Shown here one piece after another: positions 1 to 4,499 of a DNA stretch of 8,176 nt. A program made the translations under genes and the position numbers. The stretch is from contig QALR01000017.1 in NCBI GenBank assembly GCA_003150035.1, positions 1 through 8,176 of the forward strand, in the 5' to 3' direction. A model generated the notes under the pieces. That model ran no database searches. It had not been told where the DNA came from and saw only the letters and a program-made list of their open reading frames with translations. Source of the DNA: Clostridiales bacterium (GTDB taxonomy: Bacteria; Bacillota; Clostridia; Oscillospirales; CAG-272). Each line of letters begins with the position of its first letter. Position 1 is the first letter of the stretch.

Positions 1-2
1 TA

Positions 3-134
3 CTCTACGACCTTTCGTACGATAGGCACTTTGCTGGTTTCCTCAATGCAGCCCCCGAGGGGTGTATTAAAATGAATGGCGAGCGTATGCTCTACCTTCA
101 GGCCGAGGCGGCGTGGCACATTTTTAGAGAATAG
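3..134 (+). CDS. C-terminal fragment of an unrecognised protein
   Basis: The frame is open from the window edge to a TAG at 132-134 and encodes about 43 residues beginning LYDLSYDRHFAGFLNAAPEG and ending AAWHIFRE. The other two forward frames close earlier (a TAG near position 23 and a TGA near position 73), and the stop lies just before the bamD promoter, so a real gene end is plausible. I do not recognise the family. No motif, membrane segment or signal is visible in this tail, and no function is proposed. Confidence 0.5.
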   Translation, partial: LYDLSYDRHFAGFLNAAPEGCIKMNGERMLYLQAEAAWHIFRE

Positions 135-160
135 AAATAGGGAGATAGTGATTAAATTGG

Positions 161-168
161 TATCTTTG
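161..168 (+). promoter_or_regulatory. Bacteroidetes -7 promoter element upstream of bamD
   Basis: TATCTTTG is a full match to the Bacteroidetes -7 consensus TAnnTTTG and sits about 33 nt before the bamD ATG. The same octamer occurs before rplS. No clear TTTG -33 partner is present 19-21 nt upstream, so the promoter may be weak or need another factor. Confidence 0.5.
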
Positions 169-201
169 CCAGAAGTATTAAAAGTATGATGGCTCACTTA
201 T

Positions 202-1041
202 ATGAAGCAAATATCTAGATTTTCACTCATTGGTTCACTCATTGGACTACTCTTCGTGCTCCTACTCTCCTCGTGTAACGAGCTGACGAAGGTGCAGAAA
301 AGCACCGACCTGTACGAGAAGTACTCCTATGCCAAGAAGTTTTATAATACTGGAAAGTACGAATGGGCCGCTCAAACGCTTGAGGAGATACTCCCCTATT
401 TCCGCGGTAGTAGCGAGATGGAGCAAGCACTCTACCTCAAGGCACAAGCCTACTACAAGGCAAAGGATTATGTGCAGGCACAGACGGCTTTTAGCCAATA
501 CTATACGGAGTTTCCAAATGGTGAATACACTGAATTGGCACGCTTCTATTCGGGCTATGGCTTAGCTCAGGATATCCCCGACCCTCGTCTGGATCAGGCA
601 AAGACCATTGCAGCAATGCAGGAGCTACAGCTATTCCTAGACTATTATCCACAGAGCGAAAAAGCGGAGGAGGCAAAGCAACTACTCTTTAGCCTTCAGG
701 AGAATCTAGCGGAGAAGGAGGTGCTCAGTGCCAAGCTATACTACAACCTCGGCAATTATATTTTCAATAATTACGAGAGTTGCATCATCACCGCTCGCAA
801 TGCAATGAAGAGCTACCCCTACTCTATCCACAAGGAGGAGATGCACTACTATGTGGTGGCATCGCTCTATCAGATAGCCAAGAATAGTGTGGTGGAGAAG
901 CAGCAGCAGCGACTGAGAGACCTCCGTGATGAGTACTACAACTTCATCAACGAGTTTCCCGAGGGAAAGTATCGCAAGACGGTGGATAAGTACTTTGAGT
1001 ATGCCGAAAAGAACATTGACCCCAATGCGGACTGGCAATAA
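202..1041 (+). CDS. bamD: Outer membrane protein assembly factor BamD (lipoprotein)
   Basis: This encodes a 279-residue lipoprotein, a little longer than Escherichia coli BamD (about 245). Residues 1-24 form a lipoprotein signal with the lipobox LSSC, so Cys25 should be lipidated and the protein anchored to the periplasmic face of the outer membrane. Residues about 40-260 are helical and TPR-like, with repeated aromatic/Ala patterns such as YAKKFYNTGKYEWAAQTLEE, ALYLKAQAYYKAKDYVQAQ and YYTEFPNGEYTELARF. In the known family BamD binds BamA and helps recognise outer-membrane protein substrates for folding. The start at 202 is supported by the signal peptide that follows directly; ATGs at 186 and 189 are in another frame and soon hit a TAG. 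It probably heads a transcript with the omega-like gene 31 bp downstream. Family assignment rests on length, lipobox and TPR pattern. Confidence 0.9.
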   Translation: MKQISRFSLIGSLIGLLFVLLLSSCNELTKVQKSTDLYEKYSYAKKFYNTGKYEWAAQTLEEILPYFRGSSEMEQALYLKAQAYYKAKDYVQAQTAFSQYYTEFPNGEYTELARFYSGYGLAQDIPDPRLDQAKTIAAMQELQLFLDYYPQSEKAEEAKQLLFSLQENLAEKEVLSAKLYYNLGNYIFNNYESCIITARNAMKSYPYSIHKEEMHYYVVASLYQIAKNSVVEKQQQRLRDLRDEYYNFINEFPEGKYRKTVDKYFEYAEKNIDPNADWQ

Positions 1042-1072
1042 AATAGGATGACCAAATAGATAAGATAGATAG

Positions 1073-1420
1073 ATGATGAAAAAGAAGACAAATACCCCAA
1101 CAACAACTGTGACACGCGACTTGGAAAAGTTTAGCGAGCCTACAGGCAACCTATACGAGTCGGTAGTGATTATGAGCAAAAGAGCCAATCAGATATCTGC
1201 AGATATGAAGAGTGCTCTGGAGCAGAAGCTACAGGAGTTTTCGACCTACACCGACACTTTGGAGGAGTACACTGAAAACCAAGAGCAGATAGAGATCTCC
1301 AAGTACTACGAGCGTCTTCCTAAGCCCTCTCTCGTGGCAGCAAAGGAGTTTGAGGAGGGGGAAGTCTACTTCCGTAATCCACTGGAGCAGGTTGAGGAGG
1401 AGGAGGATCAAGGTCTCTAA
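1073..1420 (+). CDS. rpoZ: RNA polymerase omega subunit-like protein (Bacteroidetes type)
   Basis: The product has 115 residues. The block GNLYESVVIMSKRANQIS (residues 25-42) resembles the omega signature in which a Gly-Asn start, hydrophobic residues and an Arg-Ala-x-Gln/Glu-Ile run contact the beta-prime subunit. It continues with a helical, charged segment and a very acidic tail (VEEEEDQ). Omega promotes assembly and stability of core RNA polymerase. Start choice is ambiguous: ATG at 1073 and ATG at 1076 are adjacent and in frame. The gene follows bamD by 31 bp and is closed by a strong hairpin with a T tract at 1440-1501. The pairing with bamD and a DUF4293 gene is one I associate with Bacteroidales genomes (recollection, not checked). 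Confidence 0.78.
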   Translation: MMKKKTNTPTTTVTRDLEKFSEPTGNLYESVVIMSKRANQISADMKSALEQKLQEFSTYTDTLEEYTENQEQIEISKYYERLPKPSLVAAKEFEEGEVYFRNPLEQVEEEEDQGL

Positions 1421-1439
1421 ATCACCTAATAAGTATAAG

Positions 1440-1501
1440 CAGTGGATAGATTGTCGCCACACCATGCGAGGTTGTGAGGACTGCTATTCACTGTTTTTTT
1501 T
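1440..1501 (+). terminator. Rho-independent terminator after the omega-like gene
   Basis: CAGTGGATAG (1440-1449) pairs with CTATTCACTG (1484-1493) through 10 bp with one G-U pair, and eight T follow at 1494-1501. The 34-nt loop holds a second possible stem (CACACC with GGTTGTG, one bulge), giving a branched or extended hairpin. It lies between the omega-like gene and the DUF4293 gene and would end or attenuate the bamD transcript. Confidence 0.7.
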
Positions 1502-1525
1502 ATTCAGATAAATAGATAACTCAAT

Positions 1526-2002
1526 ATGATACAGAGAAAACAAACCCTCTACCTCCTAGCATCAGGACTACTGATGCTAGCGATGCTATTCCTCACCTTT
1601 GCAAAGGTCACCACACAGGATATGGTCTACGCGTTCAAAGCGACTGGACTCGAGGACCTTTCGGGAGAGCTCGTACAGCCCTCCTGGGTGCTTTTCGGTC
1701 TTACCGCGGCGATTACTCTAATTAGTTTCATCTCCATTTTCCTCTACCGTAAGAGGGTCCTTCAGATGCGACTCACTATATTCAACCTGCTTATTAAAGT
1801 AGGCTTCTACCTCTTGGTCTTTTTAGTCTATCGTCCTAGCTTCATTGAGGCCATAGTAAATACTACTACCCAAGATTGGTGGTCTATGAGCATCACCCCT
1901 TGGCTGGCATTTCCTATCGTGGCAATGATATTTGATTATCTTGCTTACCGAGGCATTGCGGTCGATGAAAAGACCATCAGATTTATGGACCGCCTACGCT
2001 AA
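1526..2002 (+). CDS. DUF4293 family integral membrane protein
   Basis: A 158-residue protein with four predicted membrane segments: residues about 7-26 (LYLLASGLLMLAMLFLTFA), 50-73 (WVLFGLTAAITLISFISIFLY), 83-103 (IFNLLIKVGFYLLVFLVY) and 120-142 (ITPWLAFPIVAMIFDYLAYRGI). It starts MIQRKQTLYLL and ends with a charged cytoplasmic tail, VDEKTIRFMDRLR; both ends are typical of DUF4293 proteins of Bacteroidetes. The molecular function of this family is unknown to me. It lies 105 bp after the omega-like gene, beyond a terminator hairpin, so expression needs read-through or a promoter that I cannot see. Family placement is from recognition of the N- and C-terminal patterns and topology. Confidence 0.8.
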   Translation: MIQRKQTLYLLASGLLMLAMLFLTFAKVTTQDMVYAFKATGLEDLSGELVQPSWVLFGLTAAITLISFISIFLYRKRVLQMRLTIFNLLIKVGFYLLVFLVYRPSFIEAIVNTTTQDWWSMSITPWLAFPIVAMIFDYLAYRGIAVDEKTIRFMDRLR

Positions 2003-2019
2003 GGGGCGTTCCACCACTT

Positions 2020-2143
2020 GAGACTGTTGCACGAAGGCAAGCTGCGGCGTTGCTTTCGGGATTCGGGCTCGGTCACGTACGTGAGTACGCTCCCAGCACC
2101 CTCACCCTCAGCGCCTTGCATCTCATCCTTCGTGCAAAGTCTT
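2020..2143. repeat. Inverted-repeat element with TTGCACGAAGG ends (MITE/REP-like)
   Basis: The left arm GAGACTGTTGCACGAAGG (2020-2037) is mirrored by CCTTCGTGCAAAGTCTT (2127-2143), with one base difference in length (TGTTGC versus TTTGC). Between the arms are CAAGCTGCGGCG-like and GCGCCTTGCA-like partners and a perfect 12-bp palindrome, TCACGTACGTGA (2073-2084). A related arm occurs at 3268-3283 in the second spacer. Such elements are common as dispersed non-coding repeats; here it follows the DUF4293 stop codon by 17 bp. Confidence 0.6.
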
Positions 2144-2144
2144 A

Positions 2145-2192
2145 GCACATTTGAATCAAATGTGCGAGAATGGCACTTCGTGCAACATTCTC
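2145..2192. repeat. Two adjacent hairpins downstream of the inverted repeat
   Basis: GCACATTTG (2145-2153) and CAAATGTGC (2157-2165) form a perfect 9-bp stem with a 3-nt loop. Immediately after, GAGAATG (2166-2172) pairs with CATTCTC (2186-2192) and encloses GCAC-TTC-GTGC (2173-2183). The second hairpin includes another reverse copy of TTGCACGAAG (2176-2185), linking it to the neighbouring element. No T tract follows, so a simple terminator is unlikely, though the structure could insulate the DUF4293 gene from rplS. Confidence 0.6.
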
Positions 2193-2195
2193 CAC

Positions 2196-2226
2196 TTTGA
2201 AATACCATATATATTTGGTATCTTTG
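2196..2226 (+). promoter_or_regulatory. Bacteroidetes promoter of rplS
   Basis: TTTG (2196-2199) and TATCTTTG (2219-2226) are separated by 19 nt, a full match to the Bacteroidetes sigma-ABfr consensus TTTG-N19-21-TAnnTTTG. Transcription should start near 2233, leaving a leader of about 85 nt before the rplS ATG. Confidence 0.78.
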
Positions 2227-2316
2227 CGGTGCTTTGCGTAATCTCTGCTAGGAATTTATGTGTGACCTAGTTATATTGCGTTTAGACAATACTAATTAAT
2301 ATAAGCAAAAAGTACA

Positions 2317-2667
2317 ATGGACTTAATCAAGCTAGTAGAGCAAGAGATGGCTGTAGGTAAGCAGCATCCCCACTTCAAGAGCGGTGACACGATCTCTGTA
2401 GCCTACCGAATTAAGGAGGGTGATAAGGAGCGTATCCAGACCTTCCGTGGTGACGTGATCAAAATCGTAGGTGAGGGCGACAACCGTCGTTTCACCGTGC
2501 GTAAACTTTCAAGCGGTGTAGGTGTAGAGAGAATCTTTCCTCTAAATTCACCCTTCATTGACGAGATTATCGTACACAAGGTAGGACACGTACGTCGTGC
2601 TAAGCTATACTACCTACGTAAGCTCACAGGTAAGAAGGCTCGTATCCGCGAGAAGAGAAGCTTCTAA
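2317..2667 (+). CDS. rplS: 50S ribosomal protein L19
   Basis: A complete 116-residue L19, close to the 115 residues of the Escherichia coli protein. Recognisable blocks are FKSGDTISVAYRIKEGDKER (residues about 20-39), IQTFRGDVIK (40-49), RRFTVRKLSSGVGVERIFPL (57-76) and KVGHVRRAKLYYLRKLTGKK (88-107). L19 is part of the large subunit and lies at the interface with the 30S subunit, where it contributes to an intersubunit bridge. The gene stands alone with its own promoter 90 bp upstream and a strong hairpin just downstream, so it is probably monocistronic. Its base composition matches the other housekeeping genes of this window. It is the last housekeeping gene before the repeat-rich accessory segment. 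Confidence 0.97.
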   Translation: MDLIKLVEQEMAVGKQHPHFKSGDTISVAYRIKEGDKERIQTFRGDVIKIVGEGDNRRFTVRKLSSGVGVERIFPLNSPFIDEIIVHKVGHVRRAKLYYLRKLTGKKARIREKRSF

Positions 2668-2691
2668 AGCTTTCAGAGCTACAAAAGCTAC

Positions 2692-2727
2692 AATAAGGGC
2701 TGGCTATATACATAGCCGGCCCTTATT
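2692..2727 (+). terminator. Terminator hairpin downstream of rplS
   Basis: A 16-bp stem, AATAAGGGCTGGCTAT (2692-2707) with ATAGCCGGCCCTTATT (2712-2727), has one G-U type mismatch and a 4-nt loop (ATAC). It begins 24 bp after the rplS stop. The A-rich 5' side and T-rich 3' side suggest it could work in both directions; the T tract after it is short (ATTTCT). Confidence 0.78.
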
Positions 2728-2755
2728 ATTTCTAGTCAACAAGAAAGACAAAAAG

Positions 2756-2771
2756 GACCTCGGCCGAGGTC
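2756..2771. repeat. Perfect 16-bp palindrome GACCTCGGCCGAGGTC
   Basis: GACCTCGGCCGAGGTC is perfectly self-complementary. Near copies occur inside the large inverted-repeat element at 3319-3336 (GGACCTCGGCAGAGGTCC), 3413-3430 (GACCCCGGCTGAGGGGTC), 3453-3470 (GACCCCTCGGCCGGGGTC) and 3545-3562 (GAACCTCTGCCGAGGTCC), so this is one solitary member of a short palindrome family. Confidence 0.65.
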
Positions 2772-2800
2772 ATTATCATCTGTTTACACTACGATACGGC

Positions 2801-2840
2801 CGACTCGTCCGACCTGTCCGATCTGTCCGACTTGTCCGAT
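2801..2840. repeat. Four tandem 9-mers of type CGAYYTGTC
   Basis: The units are CGACTCGTC (2801-2809), CGACCTGTC (2810-2818), CGATCTGTC (2819-2827) and CGACTTGTC (2828-2836), followed by a partial CGAT. They vary mainly at positions 4-6. The unit shares GACCTGT with the stem of the element at 3349-3385. Confidence 0.7.
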
Positions 2841-2992
2841 AAGGCACCCTCAAAACAAGAGCTCCTTTCCAACAGCCCAAAACCTGTAAAATAAAGTGAA
2901 AAAACTCACCCGAAATAGGGCTGCGTAGGTACCCCCTCACAACCTACTGATATCCAACACTCTACAAAAGCCCCAACTGAGTTGCAACAAAC

Positions 2993-3080
2993 CGATTGCT
3001 TAGTTGCATCTCGTCGATCGCTTAGTTGCAACTCGCCGATCACTTAGATACGGTCTTAGCAACCGCTTAGATACGGTCTC
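2993..3080. repeat. Degenerate tandem array of about 22-bp units with core CTTAG
   Basis: Four units follow one another: 2993-3014 (CGATTGCTTAGTTGCATCTC...), 3015-3036 (CGATCGCTTAGTTGCAACTC...), 3037-3062 (CGATCACTTAGATACGGTCT...) and 3063 onward (CCGCTTAGATACGGTCTC...). Units 1-2 share CTTAGTTGCAWCTCG; units 3-4 share CTTAGATACGGTCT. A possible older unit lies just upstream at about 2975-2989 (CAACTGAGTTGCAAC). Unit length and spacing are not regular enough for CRISPR, and there are no unique spacers. Confidence 0.6.
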
Positions 3081-3250
3081 AATCTCCACCCTCCTAACCC
3101 ATTGGTTTATAATACCATACAGCTACCCTTTGATTTCGCTTCTCCTCGCCCTAAATTGAGACAAATATTAACTCATTTTAAGCACTCAACCCAAATTCAA
3201 CAACCCCATAATAACCTTATCCCCACCCACCATCAACCACCTTTCTCCTA

Positions 3251-3620
3251 GGGGTTATGCATTATAAGAGACTGTTGTACGAATGATGATATACAAGCTG
3301 TGAAGGATAATAGAGTAAGGACCTCGGCAGAGGTCCCTCTTAAATAGGCACAGGTCGGAGGGGCGTTAGCCCCGAACGACCTGTGTGCAAGAGCATATTC
3401 ACCACCTCCCTTGACCCCGGCTGAGGGGTCAGACCTAGAGATAGGGTTGTCCGACCCCTCGGCCGGGGTCGCAAGGGTATTTTACACCTATCTATACACA
3501 CAGGTTGTCGGCACTGCGTGCCTTGACCTGTGCCTATTTAGCACGAACCTCTGCCGAGGTCCTTAATCATAGACACCCCGCTAAAAACCATATGGTAAGA
3601 ACTTTCTAATGCGTAACCCA
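3251..3620. mobile_element. MITE-like nested inverted-repeat element
   Basis: The ends are 13-bp inverted repeats with one mismatch: GGGTTATGCATTA (3252-3264) and TAATGCGTAACCC (3607-3619). The 9-mer TTTCTCCTA occurs directly before the left end (3242-3250) and again at 3626-3634, six bases beyond the right repeat, which may be a target duplication with a shifted right boundary. Inside is a 248-bp near-palindrome, described separately. No transposase frame is present, so it would be non-autonomous. A REP/BIME-like or structured-RNA origin is an alternative; I cannot assign an insertion-sequence family. Confidence 0.5.
3317..3564. repeat. 248-bp nested near-palindrome
   Basis: Outer arms pair exactly over 18 bp (3317-3334 with 3547-3564) and, after a divergent 6-nt block, over 16 bp (TAAATAGGCACAGGTC, 3341-3356, with its complement at 3525-3540). 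Each arm also folds by itself. The left arm has CACAGGTCG/CGACCTGTG (3349-3357/3377-3385) enclosing GGGGC-GTTA-GCCCC. The right arm has CACAGGT/ACCTGTG (3499-3505/3526-3532) enclosing GGCAC-TGC-GTGCC. Toward the centre, GACCCCGGCTGAGGGGTC (3413-3430) and GACCCCTCGGCCGGGGTC (3453-3470) are each hairpins and mutual complements with one mismatch. Confidence 0.8.
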
Positions 3621-3691
3621 TGACATTTCTCCTAAGTTCTAAACCGAAGTGCATTATTTGAGGTGCTAGGGACTACCTTTTTCACGGCTTA

Positions 3692-3723
3692 TTTGGTAGT
3701 TTAATTTCTTATGTCTAACTTAG
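3692..3723 (+). promoter_or_regulatory. Candidate promoter of the TetR gene
   Basis: TTTG (3692-3695) and TAACTTAG (3716-3723; one mismatch to TAnnTTTG) are 20 nt apart. A start near 3730 would leave a leader of about 30 nt before the TetR ATG. It is the best match in this intergenic end but not perfect. Confidence 0.45.
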
Positions 3724-3759
3724 CATTCGGAAAGAATATTATTACAGTAGTACTAATCT

Positions 3760-4374
3760 ATGATAAGTAAGAGTGAAGAACGTAGGAATCAAATACTCGT
3801 AGGGGCATTCAAACTCTTTTGGGTGAAGGAGTATGCGGATGTCACTACGGCGGATTTGGAAGAAATAATTGGATTGTCTAAAGGAGCTATATACTATAAG
3901 GTAAAGAACAAAGAAGGACTATATAGAGCGGTCATTGACAAATTCGTCTTTGAACTTCTATCTAACTCCTTAGAGAGAGAAGAACTTGCATCAAATGAGA
4001 CGCCATTTCTTAGCTTTATTATGAACGAATTAAATCTCATGAAAGAGCGGATGAATTCTGTAAGGAACTCCCTTATAGATGCGAATTCCACAGAGTATAT
4101 CAACCTACTATCCTCTGCCAAATTTCATTACGAAGGGTTTAATGATAGGTGCAAAGCTTTGGAACAAGAAATAACACAAATGTGGCTAACATATTACGAG
4201 AAAGGTCTCTCTGCCGGAGAACTGAATCAAAGCATTGACCCGCCCCTGGTCGTATCTATGTTTCGATCTTTATACTATGGAGATTCGTTTATCCAATCCA
4301 TAACAGGGAATGAGTTGGAGATTGACGAATTGAAAAAGAAATACTTACTGCTATATAATTCTATACGCTTATGA
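3760..4374 (+). CDS. TetR/AcrR-family transcriptional regulator
   Basis: A 204-residue protein of normal TetR length. The N-terminal DNA-binding domain spans residues about 8-55: a first helix RRNQILVGAFKLFWVKEY, a helix-turn-helix around residues 29-48 (TTADLEEIIGLSKGAIYYKV) and the family-typical KNKEGLY at 49-55. The rest is an all-helical ligand/dimerisation domain with no recognisable pocket signature. Such proteins are usually repressors released by a small molecule. The stop TGA (4372-4374) overlaps the next ATG (4371) by 4 bp, so the two frames are translationally coupled. Because the next frame begins with a ketosynthase-like segment, the original partner was probably a lipid/polyene biosynthesis operon and not the outer-membrane protein now fused there. 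The true target is unknown. Confidence 0.88.
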   Translation: MISKSEERRNQILVGAFKLFWVKEYADVTTADLEEIIGLSKGAIYYKVKNKEGLYRAVIDKFVFELLSNSLEREELASNETPFLSFIMNELNLMKERMNSVRNSLIDANSTEYINLLSSAKFHYEGFNDRCKALEQEITQMWLTYYEKGLSAGELNQSIDPPLVVSMFRSLYYGDSFIQSITGNELEIDELKKKYLLLYNSIRL

Positions 4375-4499
4375 GAGATGTATACATCAATAAGATTGCG
4401 GTCTTTTTGCCTAATCAGCCTGTATCCAACGAGGAGATGGAGGATTATATCGGTCTCATTGGTGGAAAATCGACGAGAGTTCGGTCTATTGTCCTCAAA
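4371..4499 (+). pseudogene. N-terminal stump of a beta-ketoacyl-ACP synthase III-like gene
   Basis: The first 43 codons downstream of the TetR overlap read MRDVYINKIAVFLPNQPVSN, then EEMEDYIGLIGGKSTRVRSI and VLK. This resembles the start of FabH-like ketosynthases of Bacteroidetes aryl-polyene and dialkylresorcinol clusters, where a VYI..I..FLPN.PV.N.EME motif and an Arg-x-x-IVL stretch precede the catalytic domain. The catalytic Cys, His and Asn of such enzymes are absent because the frame passes directly into a signal peptide. Similarity is from memory of the family, not from a search. It is a fragment and not an enzyme. Confidence 0.65.

Larger units (their letters stand above)
2003..2316. 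other. Gene-free spacer between DUF4293 gene and rplS
   Basis: This 314-bp stretch holds a repeat/hairpin cluster (about 2020-2192), then the rplS promoter and an untranslated leader of roughly 85 nt. Short open frames on both strands here follow the repeats and do not look like genes. The leader has one weak stem, CTAGG (2248-2252) with CCTAG (2266-2270), which alone does not define a riboswitch or an r-protein binding site. Confidence 0.7.
2668..3759. other. 1.1-kb gene-free, repeat-rich spacer
   Basis: No frame here shows a convincing start, length or protein-like composition. The stretch contains, in order, the rplS terminator, a 16-bp palindrome, four tandem 9-mers, a degenerate array of about 22-bp units, a C- and A-rich segment without recognised structure (about 3085-3240), a nested palindromic element (3251-3620) and the TetR promoter region. 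The spacer separates housekeeping DNA from the accessory cassette and looks like a site of repeated insertion. Confidence 0.7.

Noticed and set aside
736..1188. 150-codon open frame on the minus strand
   Set aside because: It runs antisense across bamD and the omega-like gene, and its Val/Leu/Ile-rich sequence is the mirror of charged codons there.
1999..2208. Opposed 60-69-codon frames over the first spacer
   Set aside because: They are translations of the inverted-repeat element and lack protein-like features.
2227..2316. Riboswitch or autoregulatory L19 leader
   Set aside because: Only one 5-bp stem with a 13-nt loop is visible, too little to support a structured regulator.
2597..2842. 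81-codon frame overlapping the rplS end
   Set aside because: It starts inside rplS, crosses its terminator and ends in the 9-mer tandem repeat, giving an artificial LVRPVRSVRLVR tail.
2993..3080. CRISPR array
   Set aside because: Units are contiguous and degenerate, without unique spacers, and no cas genes are present.
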